64,000 nucleotides of DNA, taken from the NCBI GenBank assembly GCA_933228675.1, contig OW121743.1:12738871-12802870 (forward strand), written 5' to 3'. Origin of the DNA: Stomorhina lunata. Taxonomy: Eukaryota; Arthropoda; Insecta; Diptera; Rhiniidae. Position 1 is the stretch's first letter; each line of letters begins with the position of its first letter. Below are positions 47,879 to 60,744 of this stretch, one piece after another. The notes under the pieces are model-generated. The model saw nothing but the letters and a program-made list of their open reading frames with translations. It searched no databases and was not told the origin of the DNA. A program made the position numbers and the translations under genes.

Positions 47879-49817
47879 ACTGTGCTAGTTAAAAAAAACG
47901 ACAAAAGTGAAACCTAGTGGATAAAGAAAATTCTAGTCTGAATTCAATGGTGCTTACAGTTTTTTTTTAGGTTAGCTCTAGTTTTCGAGATATACCGTTA
48001 TTTAAAAAATGGAGGAGGTTGCGCCATAAATATTCGCATAACTCGAAAACTGTTTATTTTCTTGAGCCAAGTAAAAAAACCGAAATTCATCCATAAAATT
48101 ATCTTTCAGAAACATTAATTATTTTTTTAAACCCTAGTAGTAATTTTGATAATTATTATTTTTTTTTTTTTTTTTCTTAGGAATAAAAAAATTAATTTTT
48201 GAAAATGAAAAGTGCAAGCAAAAAAATTTATTTCCAAAACGATAGCTCGGCTTAAAAAAATAATTACTGTTTCTGAAAGATAATTTTGTTGCCGAATTTC
48301 GGTTTTTTACTTAGTTCCAGAAAATAAACAGTTTTCGAGTTACGCGAATATTAATTGCGCAATCTTTTTGTGATTTAAAAAAAAATATTTTTTTTTTTGC
48401 AAACAAAAAAATTTATTTCCAAAACAACTGCTCGGATTAAAAAAAATAATTAGTGTTTCTGAAAGATAATTTTGTTGCCGAATTTCGGTTTTTTTTACTT
48501 AGTTCAAGAAAATAAACAGTTCTCGAGTAACTCGAATATTTATTGCGCAACCTTTTTGTGATTTTTCAAAAAAAAATATTTTTTTTTCGCAAAAAAAAAA
48601 AATTTATTTCCAAAACAACTGCTCGGATTAAAAAAATCAAGTGTTTCTGAAAGATAATTTTGTGGCCGGATTTCGGGTTTTTTACTTGGTTCAAGAAAAT
48701 AAACAGTTTTCGAGTTACGCGAATATTAATTGCGCAACCTTTTTGTGATTTTTCAAAAAAAAATATTTTTTTTTGCAAAACAAAAAATTTATTTCCAAAA
48801 CAACTGCTCGGATTAAAAAAAGTAATGAGTGTTTCTGAAAGATAATTTTGTTGCCGAATTTCGGTTTTTTTACTTAGTTCAAGAAAATAAACAGTTTTCG
48901 AGTTACGCGAATATTAATTGCGCAACCTTTTTGTGATTTTTCAAAAAAAAATATTTTTTTTTTGAAAAAAAAAAAAAATTATTTCCAAAACAACTGCTCG
49001 GATTAAAAAAAATAATGAGTGTTTCTGAAAGATAATTTTATTGCCGAATTTCGGTTTTTTACCCAGTTCAAGAAAATAAACAGTTCTCGAGTAACTCGAA
49101 TATTTATTGCGCAACCTTTTTGTGATTTTTCAAAAGGAGTTTTTTTTTCAAACAAAAAAATTTATTTCCAAAACAACTGCTCGGATTAAAAAAAAATAAT
49201 TAACGTTTCTGAAATAAAATTTTGTTTCCGAATTTCGGTTTTTTGCTTAGTTCAAAAAAATAAACAGTTTTCGAGTTACGCGAACATTAATTGCGCAACC
49301 TTTTTGTGATTTAAAAAAAAAATTTTTTTTGGCAAACAAAAAAAATTATTTCCAAAACGATTGATTGTATTAAAAAAAATAAAGTGTTTCTGAAAGATAA
49401 TTTTATGGTCGAATTTCGGTTTTTTTACTTAGTTCAAAAAAATAAAAAGTTTTCGAGTTACGCGAATATTTATTGCGCAACCTTTTTGTAATTTTTCAAA
49501 AAAACATAATTTTTTTGGCAAACAAAAAAATTTATTTCCAAAACTATTGCTCGTATTAAAAACAAAATAAAGTGTTTCTGAAAAAAAATTTGTTGCCGAA
49601 TTTCGGTTTTTTACTTAGTTCAAGAAAATAAACAGTTTTCGAGTTACGCGAATATTTATTGCGTAACCTCCTCGGTTTATTAAATAACGCTATATCTCGA
49701 AAACTAGAGCTAACCTAAAAAACCGGTTAGAACCACTTAATTCAGCGTACTCGATTTATCTTTACCCAATAGGTCTCATTTTTGTCGGTAAAAAATGTTG
49801 TCAAAATCGAGCACAGG
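47879..49817. mobile_element. foldback-like element 1, right arm expanded
   Basis: The left end CACTGTGCTAGTT and the right end (minus strand ACCTGTGCTCG) start inverted repeats of roughly 230 bp. Landmarks in both arms are AACCTAGTGG / GACCTATTGG, GGTTAGCTCTAGTTTTCGAG, AACTCGAAAACTGTTTATTT and AACCGAAATTCG-type blocks. The inner part of the right arm is amplified into about eight tandem monomers of 184-190 bp (CAGTTTTCGAGTTACGCGAA at 48,327, then 48,700, 48,890, 49,262 and others). Poly-T/poly-A runs separate the monomers. No open frame of note, so it is non-autonomous. Confidence 0.78.
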
Positions 49818-50574
49818 TTTTAAGCCCAAAAATTATAAGACTTTGGAGGGTCATAACATAATTTGAGAACTGATGTTAGTAACTTAAGAATGTATTTTAT
49901 AAAGTTTTAATAAAGTTGTATCCCCTAAACCAATACCAATAAAATACAATTTAAACCTTGAGTCTAAAAAAAAATAATTAGGGTTATGTTTGGTACTTTT
50001 TTTAAAGTAGAACTCTTTAGGTCTATAAAAAACAAACATGGGTATTGGTTTACCCAATATATGAAATATTAAATTCCATAAGTTTATATCTCCTAACCTA
50101 ATAAAGATAACAATGAAATAAAATTTGTACCTTGAGTCTTAACAAAAAAAAAAATCAAATATGTTTGGTACTTTTTTGAAAAATGGGCTTTTACAATTTT
50201 GAAGATACCTAAAATGGATAAGGGGCTTTAAAATAAGTTCGCACTTATGCAAATGTTATCTATATTTAACAAAATATATAAAAACAATTGAGTTTTAACA
50301 AATAAATTTCATTGACTTCAGAAACATCTGGTTTTACACGCAATATTTTATTATTTACAAGTTTAAGATATAAGAAACCTGTATTTAATTAAATTTTATA
50401 ACAATTAACAATATAAATAAAAATTAATTCATTAATTTAACAATTGAATACAATACGATTCTATAAAATGAATTAACTCCTTAATGGCCATTTTATCCAG
50501 TTTTATAAAATGTATTAACCCTTTTATAACCTTTTATAACATTAGACAAGTTCCTTTCTACGTGCCATTAATTA
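49818..50574. other. intergenic, nothing recognised
   Basis: Single-copy-looking AT-rich DNA with a weak internal duplication (CCTTGAGTCT.AA and GTTTGGTACTTTTTT near 49,970 and 50,140). No gene. Confidence 0.45.
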
Positions 50575-53228
50575 AATTCTTTAAAAATTTCCTATTTTTA
50601 TAGGAACATTTTCAAAATTTTCTTAGTTTTATAAGAATTTTTTTCATAAATTTCTTAGTTTTATAAGAAATTTTTCAAAAATTTCCTATTTTTCTAGGAA
50701 ATTTTTCAAAAATTTCTTATTTTTATAAGAATTTTTTCAAAAATTTCTTAGTTTTATAAGAAATTTTTCCAAAATTTTCTATTTTTATAGGAAATTTTTC
50801 AAAAATTTCTTATTTTTATGGGAAACTTTTCAAAAATTGAACTGTTTTTAAAGGAAATTTTTCCAAAGTTGAACTATTTTTATAGGAAATTTTTCAAAAA
50901 TTGAACTATTTTCCAAAATTGAACTATTTTTATAGGAAATTTTTCAAAAATTTCCTAGTTTTATATGAAATTTTTCAAAAATTGAACTATTTTTATAGGA
51001 AATTTTTCAAAAACTTCATTTTGTAGGAAGTTTTTCAAAAATTTGTTAGTTTTATAGCAAACTTTTCAAAAATTGAACTATTTTTATACGAAATTATTCT
51101 AAAATTTCCTATTTTTTAAAAATTTCCTATAAAAAAAGAACATTTTAGAAAAAAATTCCTATAATAAAGAAATAAATTTCCTATAAAAATAGGAAATTTT
51201 TGAAAGAATTTCCTATAAAAATTGGAATTTTTGAAAAAGAAATTTTGAAAAATTTCCTATTTTTTTATAGGAAATTTTACAAAAATTTCCTTTTTTAATA
51301 GGAAATTATTAAAAAATTTTCTATTTTTATAAAAAAATTTTTAAAAATTTCCTATAAAAATAGGAAATTTTAGAATAATTTCGTATAAAAATAGTTCAAT
51401 TTGTGAAAAGTTTGCTATAAAACTAAAAAATTTTTGAAAAACTTCCTATAAAATGAAGTTTTTGAAAAATTTCCTATAAAAATAGTTCAATTTTTGAAAA
51501 ATTTCATATAAAAATAGTTCAATTTTTGAAAAATTTCTTAAAAAACTAAGAAATTTTTGAAAAAAATTCTTGTAAAACCAAGAAATTTTTGAAAAATTTC
51601 TTATAAAAATAGGAAATTTTTGAAAAATTTCTTATAAAACTAAGAAATTTTTGAAAAAAATTCTTGTAAAACCAAGAAATTTTTGAAAAATTTCCTATAA
51701 AAATAGATCATTTTTAACAAATTTCCTATAAAAATAGATAATTTTTGAAAAATTTCCTATAAAAATATGAAATTTTTGAAAAATTTTCTATAAAAATAGG
51801 AAATTTTTGAAAATTTTCCTATAAAAATAGGAAATTTTTGAAAATTTTCCTATAAAAATAGGAAATTTTTGAAAATTTTCCTATAAAAATAGGAAATTTT
51901 TTAAAAATTTCCTATAAAAATAGGAAATTTTTGAAAAATTTCCTATAAAAATAGGAAATTCTTCAAAAATAGGAAATTTTTGAAAATTTTCCTATAAAAA
52001 TAGGAAATTTTTGAAAAATTTCCTATAAAAATAGGAAATTTTTCAAAAATTTCCTATAAAAATAGGAAATTTTTGAAAAATGTCCTATAAATATAGGAAA
52101 TTTTTGAAAATTTTCCTATAAAAATAGGAAATTTTTGAAAATTTTCCTATAAAAATAGGAAATTTTTGAAAATTTTCCTATAAAAATAGGAAATTTTTTA
52201 AAAATTTCCTATAAAAATAGGAAATTTTTGAAAAATTTCCTATAAAAATAGGAAATTCTTCAAAAATAGGAAATTTTTGAAAATTTTCCTATAAAAATAG
52301 GAAATTTTTGAAAATTTTCCTATAAAAATAGGAAATTTTTGAAAATTTTCCTATAAAAATAGGAAATTTTTTAAAAATTTCCTATAAAAATAGGAAATTT
52401 TTGAAAAATTTCCTATAAAAATAGGAAATTCTTCAAAAATAGGAAATTTTTGAAAATTTTCCTATAAAAATAGGAAATTTTTGAAAAATTTCCTATAAAA
52501 ATAGGAAATTTTTGAAAAATTTCTTATAAATACAGGAAATTTTTGAAAAATTTCCTATAAAAACAGAAAATTTTTGAAAAATTTCCTATAAAAACAGGAA
52601 ATTGTTGAAAAATTTCCTATAAAAATAGGAAATTTTTGTAAAATTTCCTATAAAATAAGAAATTTTTGAAAAATTTCCTATAAAAATAGGAAATTTTTGA
52701 AAAATTTCCTATAAAAATAGGAAACTTTTGAAAAATTTCCTATAAAAATAGGAAATTTTTGAAAAATTTTCCATAAAAATAGGAAAATAGGAAATTTTTC
52801 TAATTTTTGAAAAATTTCCTATAAAAATAGGAAATTTTTGAAAAATGTCCTATAAATATAGGAAATTTTTGAAAAATTTCTTATAAATACAGGAAATTTT
52901 TGAAAAATTTCCTATAAAAACAGGAAATTTTTGAAAAATTTCCTATAAAAACAGGAAATTGTTGAAAAATTTCCTATAAAAATAGGAAATTTTTGTAAAA
53001 TTTCCTATAAAAATAAGAAATTTTTGAAAAATTTCCTATAAAAATAGGAAATTTTTGAAAAATTTCCTATAAAAATAGGAAACTTTTGAAAAATTTCCTA
53101 TAAAAATAGGAAATTTTTGAAAAATTTTCCATAAAAATAGGAAAATAGGAAATTTTTCTAATTTTTGAAAAATTTCCTATAAAAATAGGAAATTTTTGAA
53201 AAATGTTCTATAAAAATAGGAAATTTAG
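50575..53228. repeat. 30-31-bp hairpin satellite array 2 with orientation switch
   Basis: About 85 units of the same palindromic repeat as array 1. Units up to about 51,110 have the C-centred orientation (TTTTTCAAAAA); from about 51,120 to the end they are inverted (TTTTTGAAAAA). Higher-order structure is visible: a block with GGAAATTCTTCAAAAATAGG recurs at about 51,955, 52,253 and 52,429, and a 358-bp block is duplicated (about 52,500-52,857 and 52,858-53,215, marked by GGAAAATAGGAAATTTTTCT). The array ends about 185 bp beyond the stop codon of gene G. Confidence 0.95.
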
Positions 53229-53410
53229 CAAAGACACAAACCTTTTAAAATACTAAAAATCGAAAGAAAAGATGGTTTATTAAAGAAAATGACATTAATG
53301 AGCAAAACTATTTATTTTTGCGGGGTTTTATAATAATTTTATGCTTTACTTATGTAGAAAACAAAACATTTTAACATTCAATGTCATTATTCCTAAAACA
53401 ATATCCCCGA

Positions 53411-55316
53411 TTACTCCCTCCAATCTTCCTTAATAAGATCTGAAGCCTTTTCCGCAATCATAATAGTCGGAGCATTTGTATTGCCGCTGGTAACATGAGG
53501 CATTATGGAAGCATCGACAACCCTTAAGTTATTAACACCCTTTACTTTCAATCGAGGGTCAACACAGGTTCGTTCATCCTCCCAAGGACCCATTTTGACG
53601 GTGCCAACTTGATGATAACAGGTACCCGTAAAATAGCTGATATAGCACTTCCAGTAATCGCGGGATTTAAATTCAAACTGATCACACTCTTGCAGGGGTA
53701 TATGAAGAATTTGAGCCTGCTTTTCTCGGAAGGCCTGAGTCTGTTCCAAATTCATGATATGTTGAATGCCCTGTAGTAAAACTTCCACATCTTCCTCGAC
53801 GGATAAATAATTAGCTTTAATGATGGGGGGATCTAAGGGCGAAGAAGACTTGAGAGATATATCTCCCAACGATTTGGGATGAGACAGGACAATCCATAAA
53901 TTTAACAAATCGTATTGTGCTATAATATCTCTAAAGTAAGGCCTTAAGCCATCTTTCATTTTTAAACCATTTAAAAGACTATCCAAGCCTGGGGTATTAC
54001 CCCTCCGTATAAGTAAATGATGAAAACCCAAATTGGGATAGGGTGATTTTTTAGAGCGATCTAAATTAAGAAAAGCTGTTAGAGAGGCAGTGCCATGAGA
54101 ACTTAAGGGGCCCTGTTTGTACACGAGATATTGATAAATGGAGTCAAGTAATTGTTTCTGATCGGGAATATTTGCCGGTAGAATTATATAAATTTGGGCT
54201 AAAACATGATCTTGTAAATTTTCTCCTATGGGTAAATCATGAATAACTGGTATGTTGAGAGGTGCTAGTTTATAGCCGGGACCCACACCCGATAGCATTA
54301 ACAATTTCGGAGAATCTATAGAACCAGCCGAAACGATAACCTCACGTTTTACGGGAACCTTAAGTTTACGTTGTCTTATTTCCAAGTTCACAAAATTTAC
54401 AGTCTGACCTGTTTTATCAAACTCTAATTTGGTAACTTGAGCATTTTTAATCACTTTTAGATTGGGCCTTTGAGATACCTTAGCCAAATAGGATTTGCCT
54501 GTACTGGATCTTAGGCCATTTTCTATGGTACCTTTAATATGGCTGTAGCCTAAATAACTGCCTTCTCTAAAGTCTTCAACTCTAGGTAGGCCTAATTCAT
54601 TTGAGGCTTGCAAAATCATGGAAACTATGTCCTCATCAAAACGTGGAAATTCATTGAGGGTAACATAACCCCGTGGATGTGTGGTATTACCCGAAGGACT
54701 TATAGATTTCTCGAAATAGGGCCAGATGTCATCAAAGCCCCAACCAATATTGCCTTCGTATAACCAACGATCATAATCAAAACGATTACCCCGAACATAT
54801 AACATGGCATTTATGGCACCGGTGCCACCTATAACTTTACCACGCGGCATATGACATCGGTTGTCTTTGAAAGCCTTGCAGAAACGATTACTGGATTCAG
54901 TTAAGTAGCTATAGGTGTAAGGGGTATTTTGTACCCCCAAAAAGAAACTGGGTATCTAAAAAAAAGAATATTATTACTCTTACAATTATTAAGAAATAAC
55001 TTTCAAAACTTACATCTGATTCCTGAGGGGGGTCACCGCCTGCCTCTATTACCAATATCTTCCAATTAGGATTCTCGCTCAAACGACTGGCCACAACAGA
55101 GCCAGCAGTACCTGCCCCCACTATAACAAAGTCAAAAGGCTCTAGACCCGACTTTAAAGCCGTCTCGCCATAATCTGCTGGCCAATTTTCGGGTCTTGAA
55201 ATATTACACTGAGCCACATATAAACTCTGGACCAATAGCGAAACTAATGAATTCATTGCACCCACACTCGGTATAGGGCATTGTTGCGCAAATACTTCTC
55301 TAGCTGCCGAATTCAT
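53411..55316 (-). CDS. GMC oxidoreductase G, two exons (isolated, diverged)
   Basis: FAD-dependent GMC oxidoreductase, the most diverged complete member here and 13 kb from gene F. Exons are 55,316-55,014 and 54,955-53,411, with a 58-nt phase-0 intron (GAT|GTAAGT ... TTTTTAG|ATA). The product is 615 residues. FAD motif [10 protein letters not shown], signature 1 [14 protein letters not shown] (Met replaces the usual Trp), [15 protein letters not shown], active-site [11 protein letters not shown] (catalytic His about 549; the second His of the other genes is Gln) and GNTNAP (Asn about 595). EPNG in exon 2 is replaced by ESSN. The N-terminus differs (starts MNSAAREVF) but keeps the [13 protein letters not shown] hydrophobic segment. 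The gene is squeezed between two hairpin-satellite arrays ending less than 210 bp from its ends. Confidence 0.93.
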
Positions 55317-55519
55317 CTTAACTCCATTAAAGCCAAATTACAAATAACTTAATTTAACTTATGTTTTCAAATTTTATTGCAGGTCTATAAAAATTCTGAT
55401 TATAGACTTGTCCTACTAATTACTTTCAAACGGGTAATTTAAAATTCAATTGTTACGATACCCTATAACATCATAGGTGGCAAGGGTGTGCTTAGTTTTA
55501 GCTGATGTTTGTAACACTC

Positions 55520-56745
55520 AAAATTTCCTATAAAAATAGGAAATTTTTGGAAAAATTTCCTATAAAAATAGGAAATTTTTGAAAAATTTCCTATAAAAAT
55601 AGGAAATTTTTGAAAAATTTCCTATAAAAATAGTAAAATTTTTAAAATATTTCCTATAAAAATAGGAAATTTTTGAAAAATTTCCTATAAAAATAGGAAA
55701 TTTTTGAAAAATTTCCTATAAAAATAGGAAATTTTTGAAAAATTTCCTATAAAAATAGGAAATTTTTGAAAAATTTCCTATAAAAATAGGAAATTTTTGA
55801 ATAATTTCCTATAAAAATAGGAAATTTTTGAAAAATTTCCTATAAAAATAGGAAATTTTTGAAAAATTTCCTATAAAAATAGGAAATTTTTGAAAAATTT
55901 CCTATAAAAATAGGAAATTTTTGAAAAATTTCCTATAAAAATAGGAAATTTTTGAAAAATTTCCTATAAAAATAGGAAATTTTTGAAAAATTTCCTATAA
56001 AAATAGGAAATTTTTGAAAAATTTCCTATAAAAATAGGAAATTTTTGAAAAATTTCCTATAAAAATAGGAAATTTTTGAAAAATTTCCTATAAAAATAGG
56101 AAATTTTTGAAAAATTTCCTATAAAAATAGGAAATTTTTGAAAAATTTCCTATAAAAATAGGAAATTTTTGAAAAATTTCCTATAAAAATAGGAAATTTT
56201 TGAAAAATTTCCTATAAAAATAGGAAATTTTTGAAAAATTTCCTATAAAAATAGGAAATTTTTGAAAAATTTCCTATAAAAATAGTTCTATTTTTGAAAA
56301 ATTTCCTATAAAAATAGTTCTATTTTTGAAAAATTTCCTATAAAAATAGTTCTATTTTTGAAAAATTTCCTATAAAAATAGTTCTATTTTTGAAAAATTT
56401 CCTATAAAAATAGTTCTATTTTTGAAAAATTTCCTATAAAAATAGGAAATTTTTGAAAAATTTCCTACAAAAATAGGAAATTTTTTAAAAATTTTTGAAA
56501 AATTTCCTATAAAAATAGTAAATTTTTGAAAAATTTCCTATAAAAATAGTAAATTTTTGAACAATAAAAATAGGAATTTTTTCAAAAATTTACTATTTTT
56601 ATAGGAAATTTTTCAAAAATTTCCTGTTTTTAAAGGAAATTTTTCAAAAATTTCCTATATATTTTGAAAAATAGGAAATTTTTTAAAAAATTCCAATTTT
56701 TATTTTTCAAAAATTTCCTATTTTCATGAGAAGTTTTTCAAAATA
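55520..56745. repeat. 30-bp hairpin satellite array 3
   Basis: About 40 units of the palindromic repeat, highly homogeneous from 55,640 to 56,275, in the G-centred orientation. Five consecutive units at 56,281-56,425 carry a TAGTTCTATTTTTG variant. Near 56,565 the orientation flips to C-centred, to 56,740. It starts about 205 bp upstream of the gene G start codon. Confidence 0.95.
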
Positions 56746-57654
56746 AAAACAAGTTAATAATTGTTCCACATTTAACCTAAATAGTGTAAGGTATAAGAAA
56801 TTCGTTCTTGTCCCCCTAAAGCACTTTCTCAATTGTTTTTTTAAAACAATGTTTTGCCTTCGAATATTAATTATCTGACTAAAATGCACTTTCGTGTTTT
56901 TAACTTTTGTTTAATTTTTTTGGAGACTTGTTTTAACAAATTATCAAATTTAAATAAAATCAAGTCAAACTTTTTAAATTTTTAATTTAATTAAGCTTTC
57001 CCAAGTTTACAGTAGGAACTTTTTAAGATACGATACGAAAAAAATGTAGATCGTTCAACGACCTCAGTTACTGACTAAATGAACTCAAGTGTTTCACTCA
57101 AAAATAAGTTTTCATAATGAAATTTTGTTCATTATTATTTTTATTATTATTATTTGTTTGTAATAAAATTGTTAATAATAATTATTATAATTATTATTAT
57201 TATTACAATTATTCAGAAAAACAAAAGCATAAAAACCTAATTACGAGTATAAATATAATTTCATAAAATAGTAGAATTTTAAACAATATTACATTACCAA
57301 AATAGGGTAAGGTAAACATGTTATACATCAGTGGAAAGGAAATTTTATATACTTTTAAATGAGATTAAAAATTGTTCACAATTTTGAAATTGGTTTAAGA
57401 CTTTTGCCAAAAAACTCTAACAACAAAATATTTACACAATTTCTGTGTATCACTTTGTATTTTGTTGCAAAAATCTCTGAAACTAAAAAAGGTATTAGCA
57501 TGATTTTAAAAACAGTATAAACCAATACCTTAGAAATTCAGAAATATTAATTTCAGAACGATTTCTGAAATTTAAATGAACATTTTTGTATACAGAAAAG
57601 TACACTTTTTGCTATAAATTTCTGTAATTTTTCAATATTACCTTATATTTTTTT
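56746..57654. other. intergenic with a segment duplicated at 58,975-59,225
   Basis: 56,940-57,180 (AAAATCAAGTCAAACTTTTT through a TTATTATT tract) recurs at 58,975-59,225. The remainder (57,180-57,654) is AT-rich with no gene. Confidence 0.6.
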
Positions 57655-58895
57655 AAATTTTTAAAAAATTTCCTATAAAAATAGGAAATTTTTGAAAAAT
57701 TTCCTATAAAAATAGGAAATTTTTGAAAAATTTGCTATAAAAATAGGAAATTTTTGAAAAATTTCCTATAAAAATGGGAAATTTTTGAAAAATTTCCTAT
57801 AAAAATAGGAAATTTTTGAAAAATTTCATATAAAAATAGGAAATTTTAGACAAATTTCCTATAAAAATAGGAAATTTTAGAAAAATTTCCTATAAAAATA
57901 GGAAATTTTAGAAAAATTTCCTATAAAAATAGGAAATTTTAGACAAATTTCCTATAAAAATAGGAAATTTTAGAAAAATTTCCTATAAAAATAGTAAATA
58001 TTTGAAAAATTTCCTATAAAAATAGGAAATTTTAGAAAAATTTCCTATAAAAATAGGAAATTTTAGAAAAATTTCCTATAAAAATAGGAAATTTTTGAAA
58101 AATTTCCTATAAAAATAGGAAATTTTTGAAAAATTTCCTATAAAAATAGGAAATTTTTGAAAAATTTCCTATAAAAATAGGAAATTTTTAAAAAATTTCC
58201 TATAAAAATAGGAAATTTTTGAAAAATTTCCTATAAAAATAGGAAATTTTTGAAAAATTTCCTATAAAAATAGGAAATTTTTGAAAAATTTCCTATAAAA
58301 ATAGGAAATTTTTGAAAAATTTCCTATAAAAATAGGAAATTTTTGAAAAATTTCCTATAAAAATAGGAAATTTTTGAAAAATTTCCTATAAAAATAGGAA
58401 ATTTTTGAAAAATTTCCTATAAAAATAGGAAATTTTTGAAAAATTTCCTATAAAAATAGGAAATTTTTGAAAAATTTCCTATAAAAATAGGAAATTTTTG
58501 AAAAATTTCCTTTAAAAATAGTTCAATTTTTGAAAAATTTCCTATCAAAATGGTTCAATTTATGAAAAATTTCCTATAAAAATAGTTCAATTTATGAGAA
58601 ATTTCCTTTAAAAATAGTTAAGTTTTTAAAAAAAATCCTTTAAAAATAGTTCAATTTTTGAAAAATTTCGTATAAAAATAGTTTAATTTTTGAAAAATTT
58701 CTTATAAAAATAGTTCAATTTTTGAAAAATTTCCTATGAAAATAGTTCAATTTTCGAAAAATTTCCTATAAAAATAGTTCAATTTTTGAAAAATTTCCTA
58801 TAAAAATAGTAAAATTTTTGAAAAATTTCCTATAAAAATAGTTCAATTTTTGAAAAATTTCCTATAAAAATTTTTCAATTTTTGAAATAAAATAG
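57655..58895. repeat. 30-bp hairpin satellite array 4
   Basis: About 40 units, G-centred orientation. Subfamilies occur in runs: TTTTAGAAAAATTTCC near 57,840-58,080, the standard unit to 58,510, then AATAGTTCAATTTTTG units to 58,870. Confidence 0.94.
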
Positions 58896-59370
58896 TTTTG
58901 AAATAAAATAGTTATTTAGTTCCAAAAAAATTCTATTATAGAAAAATTTTGGAAAAAATTTTTTCAATTTTTATCAAATTGATATAAAATCAAGTCAAAC
59001 TTTTTAAATTTTTAATTTAATTAAGCTTTCCCAAGTTTTCACTAAGAACTTTTTAAAATACGATACGATTATAATGTAGATGGTTCAATGGCCTCAGTTC
59101 AAAACCTCTTTACTTATTAAATGAACTCAAGTGTTTCACTCAAAGATTTAATTTTTCATAATGAAATTGTGTTCATTATTATTTTTATTCTTATGATTTA
59201 TTTGTTTGTAATATAATTCTTAATCAATCTGACACGCTTTCAATAAATACTCCTCTAACTTTTGATAATTCTTTAGACAAACAAAAATATAAAGACCTAA
59301 TTATAAATCTAACAACTTAAATATATTTACATTTATGATTTAACAAAAAAAAATTGTATGGCCCCAATTT

Positions 59371-59507
59371 TCAATCTGAATGACGTCTTCGTCTTAGACC
59401 ACTATTTTGATTTATACGCATAGTTTGTGATGGCAAAGGAATTGAGGGTATGGCTGCGGCACTAATCAAGTCATGTCGATTCCTTCCGAGGGCAGCTTCA
59501 ATGTATT
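59371..59507 (-). CDS. candidate terminal coding exon of a minus-strand gene
   Basis: A 137-bp segment, less AT-rich than its surroundings, preceded by a good acceptor (ATATTTTCAG) and open for 44 codons to a TGA at 59,373. It reads YIEAALGRNRHDLISA, then a Pro/Ser stretch IPSIPLPSQ, then a basic end (LRRRRHSD). The exon starts in phase 1. The nearest suitable donor on the same strand is AATG|GTGAGT at 62,925/62,924, also phase 1, inside the small secreted-protein gene. Joining them would make one protein of about 120 residues and place foldback element 2 inside a 3.4-kb intron. I do not recognise the peptide. Alternatively it belongs to another gene or is not an exon. Confidence 0.45.
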
Positions 59508-59509
59508 CT

Positions 59510-60740
59510 GAAAATATATTAATTAAATACAAATTAGAAGAGTATACTACTCGTAAACTTATACATATTGGGCGTCAAAGTAGACCACCTCAGAAGTAAA
59601 AAAGCTTTTGGACCTATAGCTCTTTCATTTATTGTTCAATATGATTGATTTTTAACATTTTGGAATGAGCTTGAAGAGGCGAAGAAATAACATGTTTACT
59701 TCACCATAATAACTATTATCGATTTTAAGTTATTTCATTTAAAAAATATAAAAATCGTTTTTCTCTTCGACTTTTTTTAGTTTTTGACCCATTGTGCATT
59801 TGATATTAAGCTGATAATTTTTAAAAAAATACTGTTATATAGCCAACATTTTGGAAAACAAAAACACTGAAAACCTTTATTAAATATCTTCAACCGTTTT
59901 ATGTTGAAAAATTTCCAAAGTCAAATATTTTTCGCCGATCGAAAAAAGTGCCTATTTTGTCCAAAAAGATGGTATCAATTTTTTACTTTTTACTGAAAAG
60001 TTTTTTTATTGAAAGTTAATGTTTTTTTTTATATTTTCATAAAGAATGGGGTTCTAGCATGGTTCTACACCAAATTTGAAGTCAGTACTACAAACACTCT
60101 ACGTACAGCATTGAACGAAATTGGTATAATATTTAAGAAAATTTTTGTTTTTTCGGGCATATAACAAAAAACTCAAGCCAATTTTGAAAGTTTCTGAACT
60201 GCAGTTATAAAGCTCCATATGTTTTGTTTAGAATTCAAAAATAAAAGGTAGCTCGAATTCATAAATGAATCCAGAAAATGGAATTTCATTAAAAGCGAGA
60301 AATTTTCACATCATAATTTTAATTTCAAAAAAAAAGGTAAATTGGGTTTAATTTTTTAAATTATTTAAATTGTTTTATATAAACAATAAAATAAGCTTAA
60401 TAACTGCAAAAAATCATGCATGTACCTTGTATAGTTTTTCAGAAATTTAAAGTCAAAGAATAAAAATAAATAATTTTAAATAGGTCTAGTACCAATGTTT
60501 TTTTTTTTTTTGGGGGGGGGGGGGGGGGGGTTTGTAAAAAAAGTTGTCAGGTCGTTAGTTTTGAAGTTATAGAGATAAATTTTCTTTACATCAGCAAAAT
60601 ATTTTTCTTATTTGTAGAAATGAAATCTACTTTCGTAGTTTATTTTGTCTAATTTTTCTTAAATTTTCAAGAATTCGAGTTATATTGCCCCGAAAAATTT
60701 CCATACATTTGGATATTTTGATGTGTTTTTGAACACTTTA
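59510..60740. other. non-coding interval with a T14G19 run
   Basis: AT-rich, no gene seen. 60,498-60,511 is 14 T followed by 19 G (60,512-60,530), extreme for this sequence. If the proposed splice is right, this is intronic. Confidence 0.5.
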
Positions 60741-60744
60741 ATAA

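Noticed and set aside
43740..58895. CRISPR-like array
   Set aside because: Units are contiguous AT-rich palindromes without unique spacers, in a eukaryotic genome.
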